The notes: generated from the sequence alone by a model not told the origin. A stretch of DNA of 64,000 nt from Desulfosporosinus sp. Sb-LF (GCF_004766055.1 NZ_SPQR01000004.1:1-64000), one strand, 5' to 3'; shown: positions 16,575 through 25,932, counted from the stretch's first letter. Translations and numbers: made by a program.

Positions 16575-17724
16575 TTAAAGACACATCTTAAAGATATTTT
16601 CAACATCCTGCTGATTCAGTGTCTTGAAGCCCGGCATAATTCCGTTTCTACAGGCTTTCTTTGCCATAATTTCAAATTTGGAATCATCAATGCCAATTTC
16701 CGTCAATGTACTCTTTAAGCCGAGGGTATCAAAGAAGAAATCGGACAGCATTTCAATTGCCTTTTTGCCAACTTCCAGTGCAGGAAGATCCTTGTCAATG
16801 CCAAACACATTTACACCAAACTGATAAAATTTTGTGCTGTGGTCTCGTCAAGAATATACTCCATCCATTTAGGAGTCAAAATAGCAAGTCCCAATCCATG
16901 CGTGATATCATAGAAAGCGGAAAGTTCGTGTTCCATCATATGGCAGCTTGGAGCCTGCTGTTTTCCAGCACCAATAAAACCATTCAGTGCCCATGAGGAA
17001 GCCCACATCAGGTTAGCCCTTGCCTCAAAATTGTCAGGCTCTTTTATTGCAACAGGAGCATATTTGATGACGGTCTTAATCAACCCTTCCATGAAGTAAT
17101 CAACCATATATAGGGTGTCCTGTTTACTGAAATAAGCTGTATCAAATATATGGGATAGAATGTCAACTCCACCACAGGCAGTCTGAAAAGCACTAACGGA
17201 ATAAGTGTTGGCTGGGTCTAAGAAGGATACCTTTGGAAGCATCAGAGGATGAATAAGTCCCAACTTATCATTGGTTTCAATGTTGGAAATTACACCGCCA
17301 CAGTCCATTTCAGAACCGGTTGCCGCAATGGTAAGCACGGTCAGTATAGGCAGTGCAGTAACATGTGCTTTATGGGTTACAAGATCCCAGCAGTCACCAT
17401 CATAAAAAGCTGCAGCTCCAATAACCTTTGTTGCATCAATCGTAGAACCACCACCGACAGCCAATAAAACATCTATCTTTTTCTCTTTACAGATAGCAGC
17501 CCCTTGGTTGACAGAAGTATGACGTGGATTTGGTTCGATTCCGCCAAATTCATGTACTTCAAGTCCGGCTTTGTTCAGTTCAGCCATGATCTTATCGTAC
17601 AAACCGATCTTTTTGATTGCGCCTCCTCCGTAAGTCACGAGAACCCTATAACCATACTGTTTTAGTTCACTCCCCAGGTTTTCAAGCTGATTCTCTCCAA
17701 AATAAACTTTTGTTGGTAGAGAAT
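16575..17724 (-). pseudogene. iron-containing (butanol-type) alcohol dehydrogenase, broken
   Basis: The body reads TKVYFGENQLENLGSELKQY, then DVLLAVGGGSTIDATKVIGA (NAD-binding GGGS) and CHMMEHELSAFYDITHGLGL (metal-binding histidines), all typical of group III butanol dehydrogenases. A frameshift near 16810-16825 separates it from the C-terminal part FGIDKDLPALEVGKKAIEML. At its 5' end the normal N-terminus is missing: upstream of TKVYF the frame runs into the antisense of an aldo/keto reductase fragment at 17725-17841. It is therefore doubly damaged. Intact, it would reduce aldehydes with NAD(P)H. Confidence 0.8.
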
Positions 17725-17841
17725 TCTGGTGCAGCTGATGAGGTGCTGACTGCTGAGGAACTGGCTGGTCTGAATGAAGCATTGTCCCATATTGAAATTG
17801 TAGGTAACACCTTTGGACGTCCACCAAAGGAAGAAGAATAA
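17725..17841 (+). pseudogene. C-terminal fragment of an aldo/keto reductase
   Basis: The plus strand reads ENSGAADEVLTAEELAGLNE, then ALSHIEIVGNTFGRPPKEEE and a stop. 'LTAEELA-LNEAL-IEIVG' is the usual end of AKR-family oxidoreductases. The rest of the gene is absent, and the fragment meets the 5' end of the truncated alcohol dehydrogenase head to head. Confidence 0.5.
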
Positions 17842-18097
17842 AGAAAAGGAGAGAAAACTTGTCACTACAAAAGTGCTATATTTTTTATAGTCATTTTATC
17901 GTAACCAGGGTTCGTTGTCTGGGCACAATGTCCTAAAGTGTCTCGCTAGAAAACATATAGTGACTGAGAAATATCGTTTTATAAAACTTTTTATTTTGTC
18001 GATCAGAAATAACTATACCTTCGGTACCATAAAAACCAGCCTCTTTTAAACAAAGAGATAAATGGCAACAGGCGTCATTTGCAACCAACCGATAGTT
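17842..18097. other. no gene; dispersed repeat
   Basis: 17925-17985 shares an approximate repeat with 235-295 (TAAAGTGTCTCG, then TAGAAAACA and TGACTGA). Nothing else is recognised. Confidence 0.35.
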
Positions 18098-18706
18098 TCA
18101 TTTATGCAAAATAAATAATGCGCAGAGTTGTTCCAAAATCATCTCTGGTGAATAATCACGTACATCTCTTTGAAACAAGTATGAATCACTCCTTAAAGCC
18201 GTTAGCAAAATATCCGCTCTAAAGACACTGTTGAAATGGGTCTGCTCAGTCGCATTCATCTCGTCAAACAATTCAACCAACAGTTGGTGCAATTCGTCAT
18301 ATAGAGGGCTCCGCATTCGATATCTAAGTGGATTGGTTGACGAAGACTCCTCAACTCCTGTAAGTAATTGTGCTTTTTTTTCTCTGAAACGGATAAATAG
18401 GTTGAGAATTCCTTTTAATCGTTGACTTGGCGGATAACAGCAATTCCCCTTTAAGTAGGTTTCAATATCATCAAAAAATAAAACAATGTTGTCTTTAATT
18501 AAATCCATACATAATTCACCTTTATTTCTATAACGGCGATAAAGTGTTCCTGGGCCTACCTGGGCTTCATTGGCAATTTGATTCATACTAACTTGTTCAA
18601 CACCATATTGCTCAAATAGCTTTAAAGCTGCATTCAATATTCTTTGGCGATTCTCAGCAGCATCACGACGTTCAGAACGAATTTGGATTGTGTCTGAACC
18701 ATTCAC
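18098..18706 (-). CDS. TetR-family regulator
   Basis: The 202-residue protein has an N-terminal TetR helix-turn-helix: RQRILNAALKLFEQYGVEQV, then SMNQIANEAQVGPGTLYRRY. The rest is a helical ligand-binding domain. It is divergently placed from the isochorismatase-family gene, with an inverted repeat between them (18751-18795) that should be its operator, so it probably represses itself and that gene. Confidence 0.88.
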   Translation of the reverse strand: MNGSDTIQIRSERRDAAENRQRILNAALKLFEQYGVEQVSMNQIANEAQVGPGTLYRRYRNKGELCMDLIKDNIVLFFDDIETYLKGNCCYPPSQRLKGILNLFIRFREKKAQLLTGVEESSSTNPLRYRMRSPLYDELHQLLVELFDEMNATEQTHFNSVFRADILLTALRSDSYLFQRDVRDYSPEMILEQLCALFILHK

Positions 18707-18745
18707 TATTTCATCACTTCCTAAAATTTAATTACAAAACCTTTC

Positions 18746-18795
18746 TTGACAAGTGGATTACTCTCCGCTTATATTATATGGAGAATACTCCACTT
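18746..18795 (+). promoter_or_regulatory. promoter with TetR-type operator
   Basis: TTGACA (18746-18751) and TATATT (18770-18775) form a promoter for the gene at 18829. Over it lies a near-perfect dyad, AAGTGGATTACTCTCC (18751-18766) and TGGAGAATACTCCACTT (18779-18795), so repressor binding would cover both promoter boxes. Confidence 0.7.
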
Positions 18796-18828
18796 ATATT
18801 AGCATTATGAAAAGGAGTTGTACAGCAC

Positions 18829-19395
18829 ATGCATAATCATTACAATAAGACGGCCCTGTTGGTCATGGATATGCAAAATGGTATTGTATCGCGTTTTGCA
18901 GAAGATGGGAAACTGATTCCGTTCCAAAAAGCCGTCGAAGCCGCACGCCGACATTCTATTCCAGTTATTTTTGTGCGAGTCGCATTTAGCGAAGGTTATC
19001 CCGAAATCAATCCTCAAAACAAATCGTTCTCAGCAATTTCTAAATCCAGAGGAATGACGGTCTCCGACATAGCAACACAGATTCACGAATCCGTTCATCC
19101 CGAACCAAACGAACCAGTAGTTACAAAGTTTCGAGTCAGTGCTTTCGCTGGCAGTAGCCTCGAAGTCATTCTCCGATCTCACCATATCAATACGTTAATT
19201 TTAAGTGGAATTGCTACAAGTGGCGTTGTTTTATCAACATTGCGAGAAGCGGCGGATAAAGATTATGCACTCAAGGTGCTTTCGGATGCATGTCTCGATG
19301 CCGATCCTGAAGTTCACCGCGTTCTTACCGAGAAGGTGTTTCCTCGTCAGGCAGATGTGCTTACTGTCGACGCTTGGATCGACACCTTGGATTAA
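18829..19395 (+). CDS. isochorismatase-family cysteine hydrolase
   Basis: The 188-residue protein has the family's catalytic triad elements: Asp in LLVMDMQNGIV (near 13), Lys in VVTKFRVSAFAG (near 99) and Cys expected in the loop LILSGIATSGVVLSTLREAA (near 130). In the last motif the usual catalytic position (GIATSGCV) here reads GIATSGVV, so the nucleophilic cysteine is replaced by valine. Such hydrolases cleave amides or vinyl ethers; this member may have lost catalysis or act differently. It is divergent from the TetR gene and ends before a strong terminator. Confidence 0.82.
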   Translation: MHNHYNKTALLVMDMQNGIVSRFAEDGKLIPFQKAVEAARRHSIPVIFVRVAFSEGYPEINPQNKSFSAISKSRGMTVSDIATQIHESVHPEPNEPVVTKFRVSAFAGSSLEVILRSHHINTLILSGIATSGVVLSTLREAADKDYALKVLSDACLDADPEVHRVLTEKVFPRQADVLTVDAWIDTLD

Positions 19396-19435
19396 AAATC
19401 AGGTACCCATGCTCTACTAGATAATCGAACAAAAT

Positions 19436-19475
19436 GCAAGCGCCTCTAAGGATTTTGTCCCAAAGAGGCGCTTGC
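19436..19475. terminator. terminator after the isochorismatase gene
   Basis: GCAAGCGCCTCT/AGAGGCGCTTGC, a 12-bp perfect stem with a 16-nt loop. Confidence 0.65.
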
Positions 19476-19615
19476 CATGTGAGTAGAACATGATGAATCT
19501 ACTTTAGAAAATCTTCCAGCAGAAAAGCGTTGGGTATATCTCAATTAAATTTAGAAAATTATAGTACAGACTGCTGTACCCCGAAAGCTAAAAAACAAAA
19601 GAGAGGTCTATATTC

Positions 19616-20821
19616 ATGACGATTTGGAAAAGAAATTTATTCGTTTGCTGGTTTGGAATGTTTGTAACAGGTATAGGAATGAGTCAGATTACCCCTGTAT
19701 TGCCGCTTTATATACAGCATCTTGGAGTTCATAATACATCTTCAATTGCACAACTTTCAGGAATTGCTTTTGGAGTTACCTATATAATTTCTGCTGTTTT
19801 CTCACCTATTTGGGGTCATTTTGCTGACAAATTTGGGCGAAAGCCAATGATTTTGCGGGCAAGCCTTGGTATGGCGCTAGTTATAGGTTGCATGGGTTTT
19901 GCGGTGAATGTATATGTACTGATCGGGTTAAGATTATTGCAGGGTGCTATCACAGGTTTTAGCACAGCTTGTACTACACTGATTGCAACTCAGACGGATA
20001 AGGAACACGCAGGATACGCTTTAGGGACACTTTCAACAGGAAGTATTGCAGGTTCTTTACTAGGTCCAATTATTGGCGGTTTTATCGAAGAGAACCTTGG
20101 TTTTCAACCTGTATTTTTCATAACGGGTGCAATGCTGATGATTGCATTTATTCTGACCGCTTTATTTGTAAAGGAATCTTTTACCCCTCAAGATAAAAAG
20201 ACGGTTAGTATCAAGGAGCAGTGGAAGAGTATTCCTGAAAAGAGTTTGACTATTATCTTGCTTGTGACCTTTTTTGTATTAACTTTTGGGCTGTATTCTA
20301 TAGAACCCATTGTAACAGTGTATGTCGCCCAATTAACTAAAGATACCAGTCATGTCGCTCTGGTGGCCGGATTGGTATTCTCAGCCTCAGGGCTGGCAAA
20401 TATAATTGCCGCTCCGAGACTGGGAAAACTTTCTGATAAAATAGGAGCGCATAAAGTCATATTAGTCGCACTTGTCGTTGCCGGAATCATTTATATACCG
20501 CAAGCATTTGTAAAAAATCCATGGCAATTGATGGGACTTCGTTTTTTATTAGGATTAACGATAGCAGGGCTAAATCCTTCTATTAATACTCTTGTTAAGA
20601 AAATTACACCAGATTCTCTTGTAGGCGGTGTTTTTGGTTTTACCATGTCGGCAGGATATTTGGGCGTATTTGGAGGTGCTGTTTTAGGCGGACAAGTGGC
20701 AGCCTACTTGGGTATTAGATATGTCTTTTTTGTTACCAGTGCATTGTTGTTGATCAATGCTGTTTGGGTGTATTTTAAAGTATATAGAAAGCTTTGCTTA
20801 AAAGAAGAATTCACTATTTAG
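19616..20821 (+). CDS. MFS multidrug/drug efflux transporter
   Basis: The 401-residue protein has twelve hydrophobic segments. The loop 2-3 signature GHFADKFGRKPMI (near 82) and motif C-like stretch GSIAGSLLGPIIGGFIEENL (near 143) place it in the 12-TM drug:proton antiporter group. It pumps small hydrophobic compounds out of the cell. AGAGAGG lies a few bases before the ATG. It follows the isochorismatase gene but is separated by a terminator, so it probably has its own promoter. Substrate unknown. Confidence 0.85.
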   Translation: MTIWKRNLFVCWFGMFVTGIGMSQITPVLPLYIQHLGVHNTSSIAQLSGIAFGVTYIISAVFSPIWGHFADKFGRKPMILRASLGMALVIGCMGFAVNVYVLIGLRLLQGAITGFSTACTTLIATQTDKEHAGYALGTLSTGSIAGSLLGPIIGGFIEENLGFQPVFFITGAMLMIAFILTALFVKESFTPQDKKTVSIKEQWKSIPEKSLTIILLVTFFVLTFGLYSIEPIVTVYVAQLTKDTSHVALVAGLVFSASGLANIIAAPRLGKLSDKIGAHKVILVALVVAGIIYIPQAFVKNPWQLMGLRFLLGLTIAGLNPSINTLVKKITPDSLVGGVFGFTMSAGYLGVFGGAVLGGQVAAYLGIRYVFFVTSALLLINAVWVYFKVYRKLCLKEEFTI

Positions 20822-20847
20822 TTGGCATACATTTTTACTTCACTATC

Positions 20848-20895
20848 TCCTCCACCCTCATCCTTTTTAACTCAAAAACAAAATGCGCTGGTGTG
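20848..20895 (-). repeat. scar of a serine recombinase 3' end
   Basis: The minus strand encodes TPAHFVFELKRMRVEEIV, matching the C-terminus of the recombinase remnant family. The complementary plus-strand text AACAAAATGCGCTGGTGTGA recurs with variations at 4205, 15350 and 23490. Confidence 0.45.
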
Positions 20896-21055
20896 ACGGA
20901 CTTTGCCCTTTGAGAAAAAGTCCCCACCGTCACCGGTGAGAGCGAAGTAAAAAAAGAGGTAAAAGATAGAGCACAACAAATAGAGTATCCCTCGAACTAG
21001 AGTTTTATGATAGAGATAAACAATGCCCAAATGTTGTGGCCTTGGAGAATCCAAA

Positions 21056-21661
21056 TTACATGTAATTTGGATTCTCTTTATTGTAATCTACATCTGAATA
21101 GATAGGTTGAACTGCATTTATATTTCTACCTTGAACACTGATTTTGCTTTGGGAATCCGAAAACAATGATGGTTCCGAAAACGCAGCTAAAGCTTGAGCA
21201 GTAGTAATTCCATATATGATGTTATTAAATAACTCAGCGAAGTGCGTTTTTGTCATGTGAGGTTTAGTGGAATACACTCCGAATCTTTGACCAATACCAT
21301 AGATTATTTCCCAAGTAACGCCACCAAAGAATGCTCCCTTTAATGTTGGGTGATCATTTCCTGTTTTTTGAAATAATAGTTTTAATGGGTAGGCTAATGT
21401 AGCCCCCGTTATTAAATGCGTTATTTGGCCTAACCAGAAGTTCTTTGATTGGTTTGTCCTAAACGGACGCACATAAATAGAACCAGCGATATGTCCATAA
21501 AGGGCTTCGGTTTTCTTTGCTCTCCAAAATAATAAGTTTGAAGCATCCATCGCTAAGGTTCCTAATAAACCTGATAATAAACTAACTGCCAGGGAATCTT
21601 TGATTTTTAGAGCCCTTTGTATTGTTTTTAAAAATCCAAATAGATTGTTTAATTGCGCCAT
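21056..21661 (-). CDS. multi-pass membrane protein of unknown function
   Basis: The 201-residue protein has about four hydrophobic or amphipathic segments: SLAVSLLSGLLGTLAMDASN near 23, LGQITHLITGATLAYPLKLL near 77, GAFFGGVTWEIIYGIG near 108 and NIIYGITTAQALAAF near 145. A hydrophilic tail follows. An AGGAGG site lies before the ATG at 21661. The family is not recognised with certainty; similar proteins occur as single genes in Clostridia. No partner genes are evident. Confidence 0.7.
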   Translation of the reverse strand: MAQLNNLFGFLKTIQRALKIKDSLAVSLLSGLLGTLAMDASNLLFWRAKKTEALYGHIAGSIYVRPFRTNQSKNFWLGQITHLITGATLAYPLKLLFQKTGNDHPTLKGAFFGGVTWEIIYGIGQRFGVYSTKPHMTKTHFAELFNNIIYGITTAQALAAFSEPSLFSDSQSKISVQGRNINAVQPIYSDVDYNKENPNYM

Positions 21662-21951
21662 TGGTTTATCCTCCTTTATGCTTTTCTCCTAGACATAGAA
21701 TTCCTCTTTAAATGAAAAAAATTCACAGGACAAAATTAATATAAAGGCCCTAAAGAGCACAAGAAACTCCACCATTTGCGGTGAGGTCGGGACTAAAAAG
21801 AAGATTGAATATAATGCCATAAATCTATTATGCCTAAAATTGGTTAGAAATAAAAAGCATTTGGGAGCTAAATGATTGTGGATTTTAATGCTGTGAAAGA
21901 ACAATCAGATAATCTATTTGAAAAGCTTCATGAAACTCACATTGAGTTTTA

Positions 21952-22140
21952 TTATCTTTGGCGTAACCATATTCTATTCACATGGCGATGGTAGTTATCC
22001 GTGCTATTAATTATTCTTCCCTGGACTATTTGGTTTTTTGTTCCCATATTATTTGTCATATACCTTATTGCAAATTGTTTTTCATTGGGGAAGGACTTTG
22101 CTAATCTAAAATAATTGATAGTCCAATAGATAATAATCAT
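21952..22140 (-). CDS. small hypothetical protein (doubtful)
   Basis: A 62-codon frame beginning MIIIYWTINYFRLAKSFPNE with one hydrophobic start and a basic tail. No clear ribosome site or family was seen; it may be the end of a decayed gene. Confidence 0.22.
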   Translation of the reverse strand: MIIIYWTINYFRLAKSFPNEKQFAIRYMTNNMGTKNQIVQGRIINSTDNYHRHVNRIWLRQR

Positions 22141-22194
22141 AAATAAACTGAATGTGGAATTAAGTATTATCGAAAATTTGAATTTCTGCTTCCA

Positions 22195-22368
22195 CTATAG
22201 ATATGGTGTAACACAATCCGTAAGAATTTTTCCATTGACAACGCTTATCCTCTCCTTTTGGATACGATAACCTAAATTACGTACAGCAGCATAAATTCTA
22301 TTTCTTTCTATATTTAAGCTAAATTTGTCAATCAGCCATGATTTGGCTCTTTTTATTTTCCCCCTCAA
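22195..22368 (-). CDS. small basic hypothetical protein
   Basis: From a TTG at 22368 the frame runs 57 codons: an arginine/lysine-rich start, AKSWLIDKFSLNIERNRIYA and VRNLGYRIQKERISVVNGKI, then a stop at 22195. The composition is protein-like with no rare runs. The start is uncertain (no ATG or GTG fits) and I do not recognise the family. Confidence 0.35.
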   Translation of the reverse strand: MRGKIKRAKSWLIDKFSLNIERNRIYAAVRNLGYRIQKERISVVNGKILTDCVTPYL

Positions 22369-22431
22369 GGTTTGTCACCCTTGTCCTAGGATTGAATAAT
22401 ATGTACTAAGGCTTGGATAGGGGGTAGAATA

Positions 22432-23335
22432 ATGGATCGTAGGATATCGGTAATGGATTTTGTACGTTTGTCCCTTGAGTCAAACCTATTCTTTTTACGC
22501 ATTATGAAGGAACATTCGTTTTTCCTTGAAGCAGGGTTTTTGCCAAAGGATTCAAACTTAGCCCGTCAAGCTGACCTATTTAAGGAACAATTCGATGCGC
22601 TTTTACGGGAGGCTGTAAGTTTAGCTAATAGAAATGTCAGTAGAGTGGTCCTTTCTTCCGGGGAAGTGGTATCTGACAAGACCCTCAGAGCAGAGCAAAA
22701 AACGATCGAACTTTCAGGCATAGCAATCGATACCGAATTAACTTCAGAGGAACTAAGGCTTGAGCCTTGTGTTCCAAGCCCGAGACTAGAGACCGCCGTA
22801 GCAAACTTGAATCAACGAGCTATCGCCTTGACCCAAGAGCTAATTTAGTTTAAAACTAGAATTCTTAATGAAATTCTAAATTGCACTTTATTTACGTCTA
22901 ACTTTCCCTTGTTAATTGACCACATCAGACGGAAGCAATATTCTTTGTTGAACAGTTGCAACGTCTACAAAGAAGGGAACAGGTTGATCTTACCCGGGAA
23001 ATTATTGCGGAAAAGGTCTTTTGGGATAGAATAATGAAAGAATATGCTCAATTTATCGCTCACTTACTAGATCAACCGAAGTCGCTTTAATAGATACTGC
23101 TGATGAGTTTGCAGATTTATTTACTTTACTTCAAGCTAAAGTTCAGAGAATAGAGAAAAATATTTTTGCTCAGCTTTTACTTGGAGGTTTAATCAGAGAA
23201 GAAACTAGAGCAACCAGGGAAATAAGGGATTTCAAAGCAACTGCTACCGAGGGGCTTTTAGCTTGTCAGATAAGATCAATAATAATCCCGCTGTTAGGAG
23301 ACCACGTGCTTTAGGGAGGCTAATCATTTTTTAAG
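22432..23335 (+). pseudogene. DUF2935 protein, interrupted
   Basis: The first 138 codons encode the N-terminal helical domain of DUF2935 (DFVRLSLESNLFFLRIMKEH, then SFFLEAGF, characteristic of the family). After an in-frame TAG at 22846 the homology continues in other frames: FVEQLQRLQRREQVDLTREI, then KEYAQFIAHLLDQP, and STEVALIDTADEFADLFTLL to about 23335. At least one stop and two frame changes break it. Intact family members form a four-helix, ferritin-like dimetal fold; this copy is decayed, although the first domain could still be made. Confidence 0.75.
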
Positions 23336-23469
23336 AATCCTAACAAATCCACGTAGCTTACGCTAATATTATCTGGCGGGATGAAATTTATAATCCACCT
23401 TTATAGTCTCAATGGACAAGGCCCTTTTGTACCCTCATTTCTTTCCTTATTCATTCTATCACGACCCCA

Positions 23470-23765
23470 TCCGTATCCCGCTCCTTAATTCAAAAACAAA
23501 ATGCGTTGGCGTGAGAATTTCTATCTTCTCAACCACGCATTAAATATTTCTTCATCGAACTCTTCCAATAGTGAATCCCAGCTGTTTATTGTCTCTATGA
23601 TTTCATCAAACCTTTGTTTCAAACCGTCCTTTGATTCGATTACCTTATCATACACCAATCTTTTCTTCCGTACCTCCCCCAGTTCTTCAGTTATGCTTTT
23701 GTACTCCTCATTATAAACCTCAGAATCGACGTTATTGCCTACCTGAAACCGGATAAGGTTCTCAC
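23470..23765 (-). pseudogene. serine recombinase C-terminal part, frameshifted
   Basis: The longest copy of the recombinase scar: minus strand QVGNNVDSEVYNEEYKSITE, then ELGEVRKKRLVYDK (coiled coil) and LEEFDEEIFNA. After a one-base frame change near 23535 it continues LVEKIEILTPTHFVFEL. These are the coiled coil and terminal strand of large serine recombinases. The catalytic and zinc domains are absent. Confidence 0.65.
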
Positions 23766-23770
23766 CTCAA

Positions 23771-24165
23771 TTATTCCAGCTCTGAGGCCATTTCCGTGAG
23801 CATTACGGTTTGGATCTGGCCGCGGTTCTTGTCGACCGAGTCCCTCAGAAACTGATTCCCTGGGACATACCGACCATTTCTTGTGGTGAATCCATAGTCG
23901 GCAAAGTGAGCGTACCAGCCCTCTGGCCCTGAGCCTATGCTACACTGACTTGCCCGTTTTTTGCTTTTCTTTTTTTAGTTTAAGGCCTTGAGAGTCCCTG
24001 GTTCGTGGGCGTACCTGCCGTTTGTCCACTCTGTTCCTTCAGGGCAATTTGCTTTGGCGTAGGCCAAGGCGATTTTTGCGCCCTTTCTTGTGGATGAGGT
24101 CAATACCTTTGCTGGGGCCTCTCCCACTTCTTCAAAGTGCCTTTTGACATCTTTAATTCAATGAT
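23771..24165 (-). pseudogene. phage HK97-gp10-like protein, degenerate
   Basis: Two pieces in different frames: HFEEVGEAPAKVLTSSTRKG, then AKIALAYAKANCPEGTEWTN and GRYAHEPGTLKALN (about 24165-23975), and GPEGWYAHFADYGFTTRNGR then YVPGNQFLRDSVDKNR, ending at 23771. This is the gp10 tail-completion family of HK97-like phages. It is frameshifted and lies downstream of the connector fragment, as in phage gene order. Confidence 0.6.
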
Positions 24166-24176
24166 CGAGTTGGATA

Positions 24177-24754
24177 TTAAGCAATCACCTCAGTACACAT
24201 TAAGTGTATTTCCCGGTGGCTTTCATTAATATCTACCACCGAGATAATGTTAAAGTAACGAGCCTTGTCGAATTTAACTCGCATTTTTGGTTTGTTTGGG
24301 CCCTATACCTGATCTTGATCCGGTGGGTGATTTCGGCGTTGACTTGCTGGGCTGCATAATACTCTCGACCACTCAGGGGCTCGATCGAGGCCCAAATGCC
24401 CGATAAAAAAGCCACAGGTGATATCCTGACTGAAACTCCGCGCGCACTTGCAGCATAATCTTGAGTTTCAGTCAGTGTTGTCACAACCCCGGCGGAGTGC
24501 TTATAAGTGACCAAATTAACGGTTTGAAGATTGCCCTTAGGTAATTCAATCACTCGACTTGGCCAATTATCAAAGCTCAGTTGCCACACCTGCATGATAT
24601 AGGCGCGGTTCTGAACCCCTTCACAATATTCACGGGAAGCAATAATTAAGAGATAGTCATCTTCGGAGGTATCTATCACATCGTCCAGTCTGAGATAATT
24701 CTTTACTTCCCGAATCTCCAAGGGTTCAAGAGTTGTCTTTAAGACTAAATTCAT
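24177..24754 (-). pseudogene. phage head-tail connector (gp6-like) joined to a head-closure fragment
   Basis: From an ATG at 24754 the frame encodes a gp6-type connector: EIREVKNYLRLDDVIDTSED, then DYLLIIASREYCEGVQNRAY and WQLSFDNWPSRVIELPKGNL. Near 24290 the sequence switches, in another frame, to KFDKARYFNIISVVDINESH, then REIHLMCTEV ending at 24177, which is the C-terminus of a head-closure (SPP1 gp16-like) protein. An internal deletion has thus joined two consecutive morphogenesis genes. The pieces are in the correct phage order with gp10 next. Confidence 0.65.
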
Positions 24755-24796
24755 GGCACCCTTCCTGTTGTCGATAACGACATCGTTAAATCATAA

Positions 24797-24834
24797 GGGG
24801 CTGTAACAAAACTGTTTCAGTTTGTTACAGCCCC
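24797..24834. terminator. terminator hairpin
   Basis: GGGGCTGTAACAAA and TTTGTTACAGCCCC pair over 14 bp, extended by CTG/CAG with one mismatch. It lies between the glutamine-rich gene and the phage remnant and could stop transcription from either side. Confidence 0.6.
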
Positions 24835-24902
24835 CCTTTATTTGATCCATTTGTCAAACCTCTACAAATGGTTTCCCTAAAAACCGTTGCTAGAAACGCA
24901 TC

Positions 24903-25439
24903 TTATTGGAACGAAGGCGAAGGCTGTTGGTTTGTCCAACCTGACTTTAGCTGGTTTTGTTGATTCATACTTTGCTGCACTTGTTGACCCTGACTTTGCT
25001 GCATTTGTTCTTGTTGACTCATATTTTGAAGTTGTTGTTGAGCCTGTTCGATAAAGTTATTCATTTGATTAAGAACCTGGGTGGATTGAATATATTGATC
25101 TGCTTGACTCAAAGCTTGTATGCCTTGCTGGATAGATTGCTGTAATTGATTAAAAGCTTGCTGTTGCTGTTGTTGCGATTGGGTCTTAAATTGAGTCATG
25201 TGTTGTACTAATTGGTTTAATTGTTGTTGCCCTTGAGCTTGAACTTGAGTTTGTTGGATTTGATTCTGTGAAGACTGTTGAATATTTTTTAAGCCGGAGA
25301 AGGCTTGCTCCATCTGCTGTAATTGATTTTTCAGCTGTGTTAATTCAGTAGCTACCTCCATATCAATCCCCATATCTTTCGATGCAATTGTTTTAATTTC
25401 TTTAATTTCAGCTTCCATTTTGTCTTTAGCGTTGCTCAT
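24903..25439 (-). CDS. glutamine-rich coiled-coil protein
   Basis: GGGAGG precedes the ATG at 25439. The 178-residue protein starts with a mixed helical segment (KMEAEIKEIKTIASKDMGID) and then becomes extremely glutamine-rich from about residue 55 to the end, with runs such as QSQQQQQQAFNQLQQSIQQ and periodic hydrophobic positions that predict a long coiled coil. There is no signal peptide or membrane segment. I do not recognise the family. It lies between a capsid fragment and a connector fragment of the phage remnant, where no such gene is usual, so it may be a later insertion or a phage accessory gene. Confidence 0.65.
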   Translation of the reverse strand: MSNAKDKMEAEIKEIKTIASKDMGIDMEVATELTQLKNQLQQMEQAFSGLKNIQQSSQNQIQQTQVQAQGQQQLNQLVQHMTQFKTQSQQQQQQAFNQLQQSIQQGIQALSQADQYIQSTQVLNQMNNFIEQAQQQLQNMSQQEQMQQSQGQQVQQSMNQQNQLKSGWTNQQPSPSFQ

Positions 25440-25790
25440 TTAAAAACCTCCCTTAAAATCTTTTCCTTAGTCAGTATGCCCTCAATTTAAAAATAAATGT
25501 TTAAATATTAATAGTAATTATAGAATATCCAAACTAAGTTTCGTCACAGCCCTGAATACTACTAAACTAAGCCTGTATCTGGTACTTCACTTTCAAACCG
25601 ACCATCGGTTAATACTGCAACAACCTCGCCAGCTATTGCTCCCACTACTACCTCCGTAGATTTAGTCGGACAAAGCCATATCCAGTAATGACAGGTTTTA
25701 CTACAAAATGATTCTGTTGATCAAATCTAGACGGTTTCACCCATATTTTTGACCGCATTGGCTACAAGTAGATTCATACCCACCACCCAA
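25440..25790. other. no intact gene
   Basis: A minus-strand frame fragment reads STEVVVGAIAGEVVAVLTDG, then RFESEVPDTGLV near 25570-25660, which looks protein-like but is broken and unassigned. Nothing else was recognised. Confidence 0.3.
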
Positions 25791-25932
25791 TTAGTTATTA
25801 CTATCGGTAGCATTGATGCCGCCCTTGTCGATTAGGAGGTATTGCGAAAGGTCAACTAGGGAAATATCTCCAAGGGATCTTATGGTGTTCGCTTGCTCGA
25901 CTTTAATCACAGGACGACCGAACAGGGTACTA
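25791..25932 (-). pseudogene. C-terminal fragment of a phage major capsid protein (HK97 fold)
   Basis: The minus strand reads LFGRPVIKVEQANTIRSLGD, then ISLVDLSQYLLIDKGGINAT and a stop at 25791. The 'GRPV...LGDISL-DLSQYL-IDKGG' stretch is the conserved end of HK97-type capsid proteins. The remainder of the gene is missing. Confidence 0.65.
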
